From Plantago major (lineage: Eukaryota > Streptophyta > Magnoliopsida > Lamiales > Plantaginaceae): a stretch of DNA of 64,000 nt. The notes under the pieces were generated by a model. The model ran no database searches. It was not told the origin of the DNA and saw nothing but the letters and a program-made list of their open reading frames with translations. Made by a program: the position numbers and the translations under genes. Where the stretch lies: NCBI GenBank assembly GCA_026545765.1, contig JAIFAC010000166.1, positions 45,001 through 109,000 of the forward strand, written 5' to 3'. Shown here piece by piece: positions 1 through 11,456 of this stretch (position 1 is the first letter of the stretch; each line of letters starts with the position of its first letter).

Positions 1-1129
1 GGCAAATTGATGCCTTCCCATTTAACATGAAAGGGCATAACGGAAATTCAATAAAATGCTCGCATTAGGGATATAGCTCGCAATATCAAGACTCATAATA
101 TTTTGTAACTATTCATGCATTGCATCGTTTAAGAGAGTTTCTCTTTTGATGTATGTTGATGTCGATTTAACACAAATACACTATACATCAAACTCATTCT
201 GGAAAAGAAAAGGAAAAAAGAAACTCGACTGCATTCAAGGTCAATACACGCTTTCATACCTAATTCTCATGAAGTTATACTTACAGATGTACCCAATTAT
301 CAAATTCATTTCACAAGGAAACCATCTTGGTACTGACAATGCAATAATGCTTGTTGAAAACACATAAGAAAAAGAAAGGCTTTTTTACCCATCTGTACAT
401 ATTGAGGGGCTTTTTTTCATCTAGCCAAAGCAGATTTGTTGCCTTACCAATTGCCATTTGTTGGGCAAATGGTAACGCCACATGTAGCTATCAGTAAGCC
501 AAACATGGGCAGTACCAATTATAATTGTGGACTCACATGATAGACCCAATATTTACACAAAGTATATTTTCAGTCCCTCACGTGACAAATTTGGGCCAGC
601 TATGCAAATATCAAAAATTGATACTATCACAAAATTGAAAGAGTAACTCATTCTCAGCATTTTCCTCAAATTAGACAAAACAGAAAGACAAGTTCCATCG
701 CTTCAAACCTTCAATCACGAACCGGTTCGCTTGGCACGCCATGGTCGAGTCAGAAGTTTTCATGATAGCCAGCAAACTAGGTAACTATGTTATACAACAA
801 GGTCATGAAGTTCCTCCAAATACTACATCACAGTATATTGGGTAAGTTTTCCGAATTCAAACTTGGGAATTTTTCCACCATGTATTCTGTTGGGACATTA
901 CATGATTGTTTATTGGATACACAAGATGAATTCGAAACTATGCTATTGCTTGCTGCCATGTTCACCACCCATTGTTACGATTTCTGTACTTTCAAGTAGC
1001 CTAGGTTCGAATTTCCGATCTCGGCCTTTTCAAGCTTCTAAATGTTAAAAGAATTTCCGTGTCATTTTAGCTGATAATAATTGAAATAAATGCTTTTGGG
1101 TCTAATTTTTCCCTTTTTCTTCCTTTCAG
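1..1129. other. No gene recognised
   Basis: I read both strands and found no supported coding exon, RNA gene or element end. Short open frames here (for example 146-367 and 787-999 on plus) have no recognisable family signature. The stretch lies upstream of the ACR gene fragment and could hold decayed 5' exons or introns of it, but I could not match any. Confidence 0.5.
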
Positions 1130-1520
1130 TTTTTCATGTGCTGATTTAAATGGAAACAAATTGACCGAGAAGAGAGTTTTGTCTTATCGAACAGGTAATT
1201 AATAATTACTCATCTTATTTTTGCCCAAATATTAATTATGTCTTGGTTTTAAACTTTTAATACTTATGTTGATGAAATTGCAGTCACTGGAAAAGGTTCA
1301 TTTTGGGAGGTCTAATAGCTTTGATGGCCTTACAGCACTAGAATTAACCGGTACAGATCGAGTCGGGCTGTTATCGGAGGTTTCCGCTATGTTATCCGAA
1401 TTGCAGTGTAATGTGGTTGAAGCTAAAGTATGGACTCACAATGGTCGGATCGCCTTCTTGATTTACCTCAAGTAATTTAGGGGATGGTGAGAAATGTTCT
1501 TAAAGGGGATTTTAATCCAT
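1130..1520 (+). pseudogene. ACT-domain repeat (ACR) protein gene fragment
   Basis: Two adjacent exon remnants read as the middle of a plant ACR protein (ACT-domain repeat family, proposed amino-acid sensors). Remnant A (1130-1194) follows a good acceptor (TTTCAG) and ends at CAG/gtaatt. It encodes the DLNGNKLTEKRVLSY stretch but has lost one base just before it, so FHV and DLNGNK are in different frames. Remnant B (1284-1474) follows TTGCAG. It encodes an ACT core with [20 protein letters not shown] and the [20 protein letters not shown] segment, then hits a stop. A shifted RNVLKGD-like piece follows at about 1484-1510. I found no N-terminal exons upstream and no further ACT repeats downstream. 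Family assignment is firm from the motifs; that this is a dead fragment is inferred from the two frame breaks and missing parts. Confidence 0.8.
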
Positions 1521-1803
1521 GGTTAGGATTTGATCTTGAAAGGGCTTCCTAATTTTTATACCAATTTATTGTTGTCGGGCATTAATACTTAGATATATGT
1601 TTAATCGCTAACAGAGCTAATACTACATTTAAAAGGGTGTTCGACTTGGAGAAATTATTGAGGGTAGTAAAACCTGATAAGGTTCTTATGATTTAATTTT
1701 AGATGAGCTTCCATTAATTTTCATCGAGTGCTATTCGGTTTTTAGTTATCAATAATATTACATTTTTCTTATAAAAGCCCTTGTCAAATAATCTAGTAAA
1801 TAA

Positions 1804-2810
1804 ATGAATGTAGTACACGTACCCAACGCTAATGTCCTACTGTTAGAATTCGAGCATGGGCACGGACATTGTTGTTGGGCATTTTTTTTCCAAGTGTCAG
1901 ACATGAGCTTTTATTTTCGTCAAGTGTTAGGCATCGTTGTTGGGCATTATATGTCATGGGCACTACTAACCGACATGGGCACGGGCATTGTTGTTGAGCT
2001 TTATTTTTCATCAAGTGTCGGGTATGGCGCATGAGTATTGTTGTTGAGCTTTATTAAAAATGAGACATGGGCACAAACATTGTTGTTGGGCATTATTTTT
2101 TTCCAAGTGTCGGGCATGAGCTTTATTGCTTTATAGTTTGGCTACATTGCTTTAGTTATGTTTCTGGCACGGGCCATGGACATTGTTGTTCGGCACGGGT
2201 ACTACTATTAGAATTCGGGCACGGGCCACATACATTATAGTTGGCATTTCTTTTAAAATATCGGACATTGTTTATTAGGGTACGACACGAGCATTGTTTT
2301 TAATCAAGTGTCGAGCATGGGCATTGTTTTTCTTCAAGTACTAGCATTATAGTTTTTCGGGCACGGGCCATAGGCATTAGTGTCTGGCATGGGTACTAGT
2401 GTGTTTCGGGCATGGGCCATAGGCATTAGTGTCGGGCACGGGTACTACTTTGTGTTTCGGGCACGAGCATCATTCTTTGGTAGTGTCGGGCTCGGACATT
2501 GTTTTATGTTACGTGTGGGGATCCGTTTTAATTAAGTGTCAGGCAGTGTATGCCCTGGGCACTGTTGTAGACAATATTTTCATGTACTAATTTCTTTAAA
2601 AGTGTCACCAAAAGATTGAAATTATGTCCAACTTGGCCGAACATAGTGACACAAATTGACCCATTTCTTTAATGATGGACCATATCTAAAAACTGACTTA
2701 AATGTCGGGCATTGTTCCACTTACTTATTGGGCACGGTCATTGTTTGTCGGACATTGTTTCACCTAAGTACCGGGCACGGGCATTGTTTGTCGGGCACGG
2801 TATATCCCAA
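1804..2810. repeat. Decayed GGGCATTGTTG-type tandem repeat array
   Basis: About 1 kb is built from diverged short units around GGGCAYGGGCATTGTTGTT and CAAGTGTCGGGCATGAGC. Units vary from about 20 to 60 bp and carry many small indels. Runs such as TCGGGCACGGGCCATAGGCAT recur between 2350 and 2460, and outlying units lie at 2703-2805. Long-range periodicity is lost. The apparent open frames here are by-products of the repeat. No transposon ends were seen. Confidence 0.75.
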
Positions 2811-3614
2811 AGTTATCCTTCTTTCTATCTTTAAAATTAAAACTCATGTAATCACCACAATTGCTATGCAACAAACTCATTCAAAATTAGCATAATCATT
2901 TAATGCGATTTTTCATCACTGAAGTTGATTGAATCATCTATCAGAAACACACAAAAAAAAAAAAGAACTAATGGGAGAAGAAGCAGCAGGCAAAGGACAT
3001 AGATATGAACTGTAATTCAAAAATGTAATTAGCAATTAAGTCCAAAATTAAAACAAAATTGTGAGTTTGTTATTTGGATATGAGGATATGATAATCTCAC
3101 CTAAATAAACACTAGTATCTATCTAATTAAGCCTAAAAAAAAGGAAAACAAAATACAAACCTTGGCTTCACATAGCTTGGAGAAATAAGAAAATTAAAAT
3201 CATAACATTCTCCCCAATTCTAGTAAACCGCAAACCCAAATACTACCATTTTCTTCTCCAAGCCGCACACATCTTCCTTCCTGACACAGTCGCAGTCTTC
3301 ATGTTTAGCACCGACCTGGGAAACCCATTTCTTCTCAATCGATTTGGGGGGAAAATTAGAGGGGAAAGAATTCCTTTGGTGGTAAATTGCATTCAGTGTA
3401 GCTTGTCCAGTACTTTGTCCACTACTTAGATGTCACGTGAGCTAGATTTAGGGTGTAGTTGTAGCCTGTCCGGGAGGTATTTTAGACCGTTAACTGAAAA
3501 CTGTAGTCATTGTAATCGCCAAAATCAATGTTTGGCTAACTGCAAAAATAGGGGCCCAATGTGTACCCATTGGAAGCTCCCCCGAAAAAGAAAGAAAAGG
3601 CAAATGACAATTTA
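2811..3614. other. Intergenic, nothing recognised
   Basis: AT-rich spacer between the decayed repeat array and the 3' end of the minus-strand F-box gene. It has A-rich runs (for example 2950-2963) and no supported exon on either strand. The F-box transcript probably ends in or just before the right edge, because a minus-strand AATAAA lies at 3636-3641. Confidence 0.5.
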
Positions 3615-4234
3615 CACAATAAGCCTCGAGAGACTTTTATTCATAAACATTGGAACATGATGAAAGTACATGGAAACCACCATTACAGATAACAAGTGGA
3701 ATTAGTAGTTGCACTAGGACAGTTCACAACAAAGGTATGATCCTCGTAAAACTAGGGCTTGGAAAAACAAAAAACAACCTTCTTCATTAAAGGTTGTCAT
3801 GGCAGAATAAAACCTGCCACGGCCAAAGCCCACGATAACGCAAGGCAAACAAACGTGAAACTGCCAAAAGCAACCACCGTGACACAAAGAAATGACATTC
3901 AAACGACTGACAGACAACCACTCGAAAGACCTTAAAGAAAATGACCAAGCTTCGAAGAAGCTAAAAACATTAGGGTTAGGACCACTTGAAGCAAGTCGAT
4001 ACATAGACACAGCCCCTACCGTCAAAAGAGTTCTCAGCTTAACAATGACCGTGGAACAGCTTCCTGGTTGAGGAAGCTGCAAAAAAGGGGATTCACGGAC
4101 ACGTTTTGCTGGAAAAAAAAGGTAGACCTCGGGGCTGAGCTAGTGACGACCTACGCCAATGGACCCAAAAAGAAAACTATCTGCTACGTACAAGAGCTTT
4201 ACTGAAGAGTCGGACGGAGGCATTCTTCAACTGA
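3615..4234 (-). promoter_or_regulatory. Putative EBF 3' UTR with U-rich tracts
   Basis: This follows the stop codon of the F-box gene on the minus strand. Read as RNA it carries U-rich tracts at 4167-4176, 4113-4120 (eight U), 4081-4086 and 3761-3775 (U runs of six and five split by G). It then reaches an AATAAA at 3636-3641. In Arabidopsis, EBF1 and EBF2 3' UTRs carry poly-U elements through which EIN2 C-terminal fragments repress translation in the cytoplasm. A 3' UTR of about 600 bases fits that picture. The tracts and signal are seen; their function here is inferred from the family. A 122-codon open frame inside (3714-4082) shows no protein-family features and is not called as a gene. Confidence 0.6.
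3636..3641 (-). terminator. Poly(A) signal of the EBF-type gene
   Basis: Minus-strand AATAAA (plus TTTATT), about 595 bases after the stop codon. It is the first canonical signal I noticed at a sensible 3' UTR distance. Cleavage would fall some 10-30 bases further down the minus strand. Confidence 0.5.
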
Positions 4235-6791
4235 TTAACAAAGTATGTCGCACCTCCAGAGTTTCTGGATAAGTAGGTCGATGATGTTGCTCCTCATGCC
4301 GCTGCAATTCTGAATGTTTAAACCGACCAAAGTCCTTCCGAGCATGTTCAGAAATGGGAAGCATTTATCGGACACAAAAGAGCAACCGGAAAGAGAGAGT
4401 ATCTGCATGTTGAGTTGTGAGGCATTGGCCAAGACTGAAATTCCAGCATCGGTTATTGCGCTCTGAGAAAGGTCCAATTCACTAAGAACTGAACAGCTTT
4501 TAGCAATTGCCATCAAGCTCGTGTCAGTTATGTTTCTGCAGCCATCAAGGTTCAAAAGCTCAAGGGTTTCACCGTGAATAGTGGCAATGGCATTAACCAC
4601 ATTGTTGGTCAGGTTCACGCATCCAGTCAAATTCACCTTCTCCAAACTGGCAACTGACCTCTGAACTAGAGGTACCAAACCAGAATCGGTAATTCCCTGC
4701 AGACCAGTAAGATCGACATGAGTCACTTTTGGGCAGAGTTTCCCGACCATGGCCAAACCAAAATCTCCGAATCCGGGACAATTACGGATGGTCAATGACC
4801 GGATGGAGTGGCAGAGCGAAGTCACGGGAAACCCAACTCCCAAATCACGGATTCCCAAACAATTTGTTACAGAAAGAGCCTTCAGCTTCTCGCCAGAGTC
4901 CAGAAGAATGCCAAAGACCCCATATTGTGTAATCCTGTGGCACTCTTCCAACTGGAGACTTTCAAGAGAGATTGCTGCTTTGGAGAAAGTAGAGACTCCG
5001 TTATCGGACACAAATGGACATTTTTTAAGAACGAACATCTTCAGAGCTGGGCAACCTTTACCGAGAGCTTCGAGCCCAAGATCAGAAACACCTCCACAAG
5101 CAATCACGGACAAAGATTTCAGGTTCTGTAGCCCTTGGCCTTTGCCCATGACCCAGAAGCCCCTCTCGTTCACATTTTGAAGGCCAATAAGTGTAAGATC
5201 GGTCATTGCTTTACCATAGTGTCCAATTACAGCAAGGGCCACATCACTTATATTGAGACCCTGAAACTTGGCCTTGGTCAGGACATGACCAGCTGACGAA
5301 AACAGACTTGCAACTCCCTGGTCGCCCACAAGGAGGCAGTTCTTGACGGAAACATATTTCAGGTTCGGACAGTAGCGGCCCAGAGCTTGTAAGCTATCGT
5401 TACCGACTTTCGAGCAAGACTCCAATGCAACAGACATAAGATTCGGAGAGTTCATTGCAATTGCGATCAAACCTTTATCAGTGATAGATGAACAGTGGGA
5501 GAGGTCGAGCTTCTCAAGAGAATGGACCCCATTAGCGATTTCACACAACCCTTCATCGCCAATTGATGAGAGGTTCCAGAGAGAAAGGGCTCTCAAAGAT
5601 GGGCAACCGTTAGATATAGCCTTTAGACCCGAGTTTGTCAATCCACGAGTTGACGAGCTCCCTTTAATGGAAAGTTTGCCTAAACCACCACGGCCTGCGG
5701 TTCCAACAGCAATGGCAGCCAGTCGGAGATCTGTGGCATGTTTCCCTTCCAAGCTTCTAGAAAGACAACCATCAGAGTCGGTCTCCTCATCTTCCTTTTG
5801 AGCACTAGTTTCAAGGGCACAGATTTCCTCCTTTCGGATGGTACTCAAAAGCATGAGCCAGCGCTTGGATACACCAGCACAAGAGGTCCTCTCTTGGCCA
5901 CCGGGAAGACGTCTGAAAATCTCGAAAAGGCACTCGTCAGGGAGAACTTCAATGGATGGTTGCTTCTTGGTCTCTCCACTGACAATAAACGGTGCATAGA
6001 CGCGAGATCTCTTGCGGGGAGCAAGATACACATCGACATGGCTGTTGCGTGATGGAAACAGGCTCTGTTGCTTGGGATTTGGGTAAAGAAGCCCCCCAGA
6101 ACAGAAATCACCAACACCTGAACAAAGATGTAAAAGGATACATCAGATAGTGTTGATAAAAGGGACCATATCAACAAACTCTTATCAAGATCCATCAAAT
6201 CAAAACCTATTACCAGATCCTCACATCATAGAAATGCATCACATAACAAGACAGTAGAAAAGTAGAAAGTCCAACTTAACAACATAACTAGGTTTACAGC
6301 TTAATTAGGTAGCAAGTACTTTAATCAGTTCTAAGCAACATAACTCAAAATAGGATTCATGCTTTAGATACCATAACAATTCAACAATTCACATGCATGT
6401 TTGACACAAGCATATCCTCACTAGAACTATAAATTAGCATCTCCAAATTTCATATTCAAGAGAGAAAATAGTCCTGAAATCTGCCTGAATAATCACCTTA
6501 CAAGAATCTCACAGGTTTGTTAAATAGACGCATCACAAGTAACACCAAGGCATCAAAATGAACCAAAAATACAAAAGAATCAATTTTAACTATATGAAAT
6601 GATCTACCATAACAAACAATAGCCAATAAACTCATAAAAATACAAACTTTACCCCCAAAATCACAGACTATTCCACTTTAATAGCAAAGTCAAAGCATGC
6701 AGATACAGAAAAAAATTACAAAACTAAAACTTCTAAGCAAAACCCAGAAAAGATCAGGGCCCTTACCACTGAAATCGAAGACTTGAGACAT
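4235..6791 (-). CDS. EBF1/EBF2: EIN3-binding F-box protein (EBF1/EBF2 type)
   Basis: F-box/LRR protein, the substrate receptor of the SCF ubiquitin ligase that degrades EIN3/EIL1 transcription factors in the nucleus and so restrains ethylene responses. Two coding exons: 6767-6791 (begins MSQVFDFS, donor G/GTAAGG) and 4235-6117 (acceptor TTCAG), separated by a 650-bp intron. The joined frame is 635 codons, close to the 620-630 residues usual for the family. Visible features are the N-terminal GGLLYPNPKQQSLF segment, the APRKRSRVYAPF basic stretch, an F-box near residues 66-105 (VLPDECLFEIFRRL), and then some 18 leucine-rich repeats of the LxxLSLxxC type. The C terminus KLWRCDILC matches the family ending. 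The start is chosen because ATG lies in a GCCACC context and MSQ is the family start; the long frame beginning at 6031 opens with GTG and is only part of exon 2. No frame damage seen. Which paralogue it is cannot be settled. Confidence 0.95.
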
Positions 6792-7095
6792 GGTGGCAGC
6801 TCGGAATCCCCAATTTGGAAGCGGTGAAATCCAAGAAACCCTCTTGAGAGAGCAAAAAGTGACAGATCAAGCAAGAACAGGGCTAATAGTATTATAATCA
6901 ACAAGGCTTGAGAAAGAATTCTATGCATGAGCAGACAGAGTCATTAAAGGGGCAATAGATTGATTGAAGGAGCAATTGAAAACCCTAATGAATAGGGCAA
7001 AAAGAAGAGGAGCAGGTTACAAAAAGAAAATGTATGAAACGAGGAATTCACACAGATGGAGAAGAAAAAGTGTGTGGGTGTGGTGGTTATATCTT
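6792..7095 (-). promoter_or_regulatory. Probable 5' UTR and core promoter of EBF-type gene
   Basis: Upstream of the ATG on the minus strand lies a pyrimidine-rich leader. A TATA-like GATATAACC sits at about 7084-7092, which would give a leader of some 260 bases. That leader would contain at least two upstream ATGs: a seven-codon frame just above a second one at 6928 that overlaps the main start out of frame. Without a mapped transcription start this is inference. Confidence 0.35.
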
Positions 7096-7244
7096 ATGCA
7101 TATCTTTTGTTGTCAAGAAGTGGGCCTACCTGTATTTCTTTATTGAGCAATTTGTTAGAGAGAAAATGGTTACATGCAATGAACCAAATATTTCTCCAAT
7201 GTTCAATGTTTCTTCACCTTTCAAGATACTAAATCCAACTAATA

Positions 7245-7400
7245 CTCCCTCCGTCCCGGCCGATCTTCCCAAGACTCCAGACCTGCTTAAGATAAAAGTC
7301 AATAAAGAGGAAAGAATATCGATAAAGATAAAGATAAAAGATAAAAGAGTGAAAGAATAATAGTAATAAAAGAGAAATAACAGATAAAAGAGTATAGATT
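7245..7400 (+). mobile_element. Stowaway-like MITE, one end only
   Basis: CTCCCTCCGTCCC preceded by TA at 7243-7244 is the classic Stowaway (Tc1/mariner) terminal repeat with its TA target. The opposite end (GGGACGGAGGGAG-like) is not found in the next few hundred bases, which are purine-rich GATAAAAG repeats. The element is therefore truncated or strongly decayed, and its right limit is approximate. Confidence 0.6.
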
Positions 7401-7559
7401 TTCCATTTGGGCATTTGTACATGAAGTTTAATGACCAAAATTAACGCGTAAGACGTTTTGACAATGTAGTATTAATTTACATTATTTTACTCTATTATAT
7501 AGGCTGTTGTTTCTTTAATTTTTAGCAATATGATTATTAGGGTGCCTACAAAATGAAAT

Positions 7560-7950
7560 TTAGTTACCTTAGATAAAAACAATACCTAAAACGATTTTGA
7601 CGTGAGCAGGTATATTTATCGCATGTAGCTAGGTGGCGATTAAGAAAATAATTTACTGCAGGTAAAAATAATGCCTAAAAGGGGTGAAAGTATGTTTAAA
7701 TCGTATATGGTAGATTGCATTAAAAATAAATAAATATAAAGTAAGTCGGTTCAGTCAATATAGTACTTGAACAGTTATGATGTTACTATAGATAAAAATA
7801 ATGCCTAAAACGGTTATGATGAAAGTGTGTACGGATCGCATAGAAAGTAAGTCGGTCCAGTCAAGATAATACTTAAAACGGTTATGATCTTAATATGTTT
7901 TTGTCGTATGCGGCCTATAACGGTTTGAAAACTTTTAAAGAAGAGTAGTA
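7560..7950. repeat. Decayed tandem repeat (CCTAAAACGGTTATGAT family)
   Basis: Diverged direct repeats share AATAATRCCTAAAACG, TTATGATGAAAGTGTG and GTAAGTCGGTYCAGTCAA. A longer unit at 7580-7645 (ATTTTGACGTGAGCAG, then GCATGTAGCTAGGTGGCGAT) recurs at 9440-9500, on the far side of the inserted MITE. The MITE therefore landed in this array. Confidence 0.6.
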
Positions 7951-7990
7951 ACATTAACTGTTTACTTTTAGCTACCATATGTAATTGTAA

Positions 7991-9433
7991 GTCCATCTCC
8001 AGCAGTTGCAACTCTCTGCAACCCACTATCTCTGTCACGTCAACATTCCACTCACTACAACTCACTTTGTAACTCTTCACAATTATCTACTCCAACAGTG
8101 AAGCCCAAAATCTATTTTATTTTAACATTTCTTTCAAACTTAATTATTCTTTTCATTTTCTTTTCTCATTTCCTTTTAAACTTTATTCTTGAATTTTCTT
8201 TTCTACAAATGTAATTTTAAATTCAAATAATATGTCTTTTAAATTTTAGAAGTAATGTATAATTACTGTTGAGGGGTTTAACCTCGAACACTAACTAACT
8301 AAACTATTACAAGCAACCTAGTCTAAGACCCGCCTCCTACTTGAAGTCCGAAGCAGTACCTGTCCAAGCTAGAGTACCTGAAAGGACTGAGCGGAGGGGG
8401 AGGGGGATTTAGAAAGGGTTATCCGGATTGCGTATGTGAATCCGGTAAGAGACTTTACTCAAGAGAGAGTTGGAAACTCTCAATGTAATAGTTATGAGGA
8501 AGGCTATGACTTGTGACTTAGGAATTATGTCTTACCTTAAGGTCTTGGACCTTGTGCTATATTTATAGAGACCATATCTTATGAAGTGACTCATAAGATG
8601 GTGCCAAGTGTATGCCTCAGATTTGGACACCAATGCTACATTTGGCCCACAACCCAATAGTGAACAATAATCCAATACTGATTAATGGGCCTGAGAGGGT
8701 AGTTTGGACCTTTCCCTCTGAGAGTACTGTTCCGCACGTTTGGTCCGTGTCAGTCCCTCGGACAGATCTGTCTGTTTGGTTGATCTGCCCTTAGGTAACT
8801 CCGGGTGTCCGAACCAGATGTTTCACGGAAGTATCTTAGTGGTTCTGTTATATATATACGTTTGGTCTTAATGCGATGGTGGCGTCCGAGATTTTCTCGT
8901 CCGGTCCATTTAGCATCCTAGGACTGACAGTTTGTGGTACTTGGAAGGACCATGTGACCATTTGTCAGGTTCGGAAGTCCTACACCTAGCTTGGTCGGAT
9001 CCAGCTGAGAAGGTGTGTTGACTTGTAAATACTAGTTGACCTGGAATGGTTTCTTTTAGGTCGGACCATTTGGAGGCCTTGACTAATCGAATTGGCTATT
9101 CTAGCCTTGATACGCTTTAGGACACGCTCTGTGGCGCCCTTAACGGATTGGACACATGTCCGTATCAACAATTACATTTTATATTGCTACGGATATTATT
9201 ATCATATTTGTAGTAATGAAATAATTAAAAAAAATTAAAAGCAGCAAAGTAAAAAGAAAAGAAATAACTAAAAGAACAGAAGGAAAACGAGAAACAGAAA
9301 GAAGAGAAGAAGTAAATCAGCCAACCTTAATTAAAAGAAAAAGAGAAAAAAAAAATAATAAAGAAGGGTTTTTTACGGTCACTGCATCACTGAATTGAAT
9401 CAATCCACCAAATTTGTAACGGTGGAGACGGCC
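7991..9433. mobile_element. PIF/Harbinger-type MITE with TAA duplication
   Basis: Left end GTCCATCTCCAGCAGTTGC and right end (reverse complement) GGCCGTCTCCACCGTTAC are imperfect inverted repeats flanked by TAA on both sides (7988-7990 and 9434-9436), the PIF/Harbinger target. The interior has no coding capacity and contains a 904-bp solo LTR. Without that LTR and its duplication the element is about 530 bp. The two surrounding pieces of CCTAAAACG repeat support the boundaries. Confidence 0.75.
8267..9170. mobile_element. Solo LTR (904 bp) with ATTAC duplication
   Basis: Begins TGTTGAGGGG and ends CGTATCAACA, so TGTTGA/TCAACA form the short terminal inverted repeat. It is flanked by ATTAC at 8262-8266 and 9171-9175, a 5-bp target duplication. 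A TATA-like TATATTTATAG near 8559 would be the LTR promoter on the plus strand. No internal retroelement domain is present, so this is a recombination product. The superfamily (copia or gypsy) cannot be told from the LTR alone. It is more GC-rich than its surroundings. Confidence 0.88.
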
Positions 9434-9436
9434 TAA

Positions 9437-10159
9437 TACCTTAAATGATTTTGGCGTGAGTATGTATATACCGTATGTAGTTGGGTGACGATTGGAAAAA
9501 TTGTTGTGGAAATAATACCTAAAACGTTATGATGATAGTATACTCGTGCACTTGCAAACGTTATGTTAATAATAATATGTATCTGAGTACATTACAAAAG
9601 TTGATCTCCATCAAAAACACTGGGAAGAAAAGAAGGGACAATGATATAATATTGCATGATTCATATACTACTAGGTCGAATGAATCTTGGGGATATACTG
9701 TATATTGGAAGAAGATAGATAGGATGTCATGTGCAGTTGATGTAGCTGCTAAAAATAGAATGAAACCAACTCTGATGATTTACTTCGGCGTGTTAAGATC
9801 CGGTGGCAATTTTCAAGTCTCGAGTGTTTTTTTTTTTCTCAGGTGAATGAACCAACTCAATAAGCTTTAAACTACCTGGTGATTTGCTCAAGGACGCCAC
9901 CGGCGATGATTTTATCCGCGACGAGATTACAGACGTATGACGCAATATCGCGGCCATGAAATTTCAAAATTTTTTATTTTTTTAAATTTTTAAAAAACAT
10001 ATTTAACATATTATAAGAGTGTTTAGAAATTGAAATTAATAAAATTGCATTTTTAGAACTCGTTTTATAATTTATTGAGCAAGAATATATTACAACAACC
10101 GCAGAATTTAAAACCAAATTAAAATGTAATAAACACACAACACAAAAATGCATTAAACT
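9437..10159. other. Repeat remnant and left margin of Harbinger relic
   Basis: 9437-9560 continues the CCTAAAACG repeat interrupted by the MITE. 9560-9900 has a 105-codon open frame (9529-9846 plus) with no recognisable family. From about 9960 an AT-rich stretch leads into the 3' end of the Harbinger transposase relic. I could not identify the left terminal repeat of that element. Confidence 0.4.
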
Positions 10160-11456
10160 AACAAATACACACTACACGATTGGGCAAGCTCCATACCAAC
10201 GATCCTCCAAATATGTTCCATCAAGTCCGCTGAGTTCTTCATGCGGCACCCATCTGCATTTGCCGTGAAAATTTCATGTATTCCGGGATATAATTTATTG
10301 TAGATTGCGCTCATCGGATAAGAACTCCGTCAATCACATGGGGTACATTCTCACGGGTATCTTGTTCGAACTCTTCGATTTCCTTGTCATAGTTTAGGTA
10401 TTTGTGGCGCCATCCTCAACTATCATGTTGTGGAGTGTGATGCAAGAATCCATAATCTTTTTGAGTGTGGCCCCACGTGTCCAAGGGCGGATTTCAGATA
10501 ATTGCAAATCGTGCTTGCAGATTCAAAGCATCGCTCCACATCTTTCCGCAAGACTCGGCGCTTAGAGAACTCGCTTCTTTGTGCACGGATTCGGACGGCA
10601 GAACAAATGTAGCCCAAGCCGGGTAGATGTCATCTGTTAGGTAGTAAGGCATGTTGTAATCGATGTCCATTGACCTCAAAGTCGACCGAGGTGCCGGTTA
10701 TTCAGAGATCGTCAACAAGTGAACGCTGACGATCGACAAGTCATTGTATTTTCCGAAATCAAGAATGAATGTCATATCCAAGTATCTTGGGATTCTACCG
10801 CTTCTAAAACAAGGGTGGGCTTTTGCTTCGCTTTGAAATTGACCGTACACGCTGGGACAGCTTCTTCCATGTCCAAAGGCATACAATTGATACTCCCAAG
10901 CATGCCCACAAATCCTCTTGCAGCGCTGATTGCCGTAATCCTTCAACATCGGCTTCATCTGCCCTCCGCATGTATGTTGGACCAAACTCACCACCACGGT
11001 CACAAAATGCAAAGACACATGAGAGTCACCGCTTTCCTAAGCAAGATTGCCAACGAAGTCAAGACAAGCCCCATAAGCTAGCATGCGAATGGCTGCGATA
11101 AATTTTTGTAGTGTGGTTAACCCCGGTCGGCCAAGAGCATCTGGCTTGCACACAAAGAAATCATCTTGACACACCACACCGGCAATCACCCATTCGAACA
11201 ACGGCCTCTCCATTCTGAATCTCCGTCGAAATTTATCTGCATATGGTATGTTAACCCCGAAGTAGTCTTCCTCCAATAGTTTGCCATGCTCTTCTCGATT
11301 TCTGTTAATGTAAGCACGCTTCTTCTTAGGCCGTCGTGGCTCGTCCGGTTGTTGCTGTTGTTGGAATTGTTGGATCATATTTGGTACGTTTTGTATTATC
11401 ATGCTTTGGATTTGTGCGAAGAATCGATGAAGAAGAACTAAGCAAGCATTCATCAT
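10160..11456 (-). pseudogene. PIF/Harbinger transposase, dead
   Basis: Read on minus, the family blocks appear in order but in different frames. The N-terminal block is 11037-11456 (RPLFEWVIAGVV, then DALGRPGLTTLQKFIAAIRM and AYGACLDFV). Next comes a DDE-region block near 10700-10900 (GMLGSINCMP, KPTLVLEAVESQDTWI, with an in-frame stop after WI). A block near 10490-10680 follows (DIDYNMPYYLTDDIYPAWATF) and then RKDVERCF and LQARFAII. The last part reads through HNMIVEDGA to DLMEHIWRIVG near 10190. Many Harbinger transposases end this way. At least three frame changes and a stop make it inactive. It would have cut and pasted the element at 3-bp TWA sites with the help of the Myb-like partner encoded upstream. 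Confidence 0.88.

Noticed and set aside
3714..4082. 122-codon minus frame after the EBF stop codon
   Set aside because: It lies within the putative 3' UTR, shows no domain, and its composition follows the U-rich UTR.
4729..6052. Open frames on plus (4729-4932, 4749-5180, 4808-5131, 5481-5801, 5738-6052) opposite the EBF gene
   Set aside because: They are antisense shadows of a conserved coding exon and match no family.
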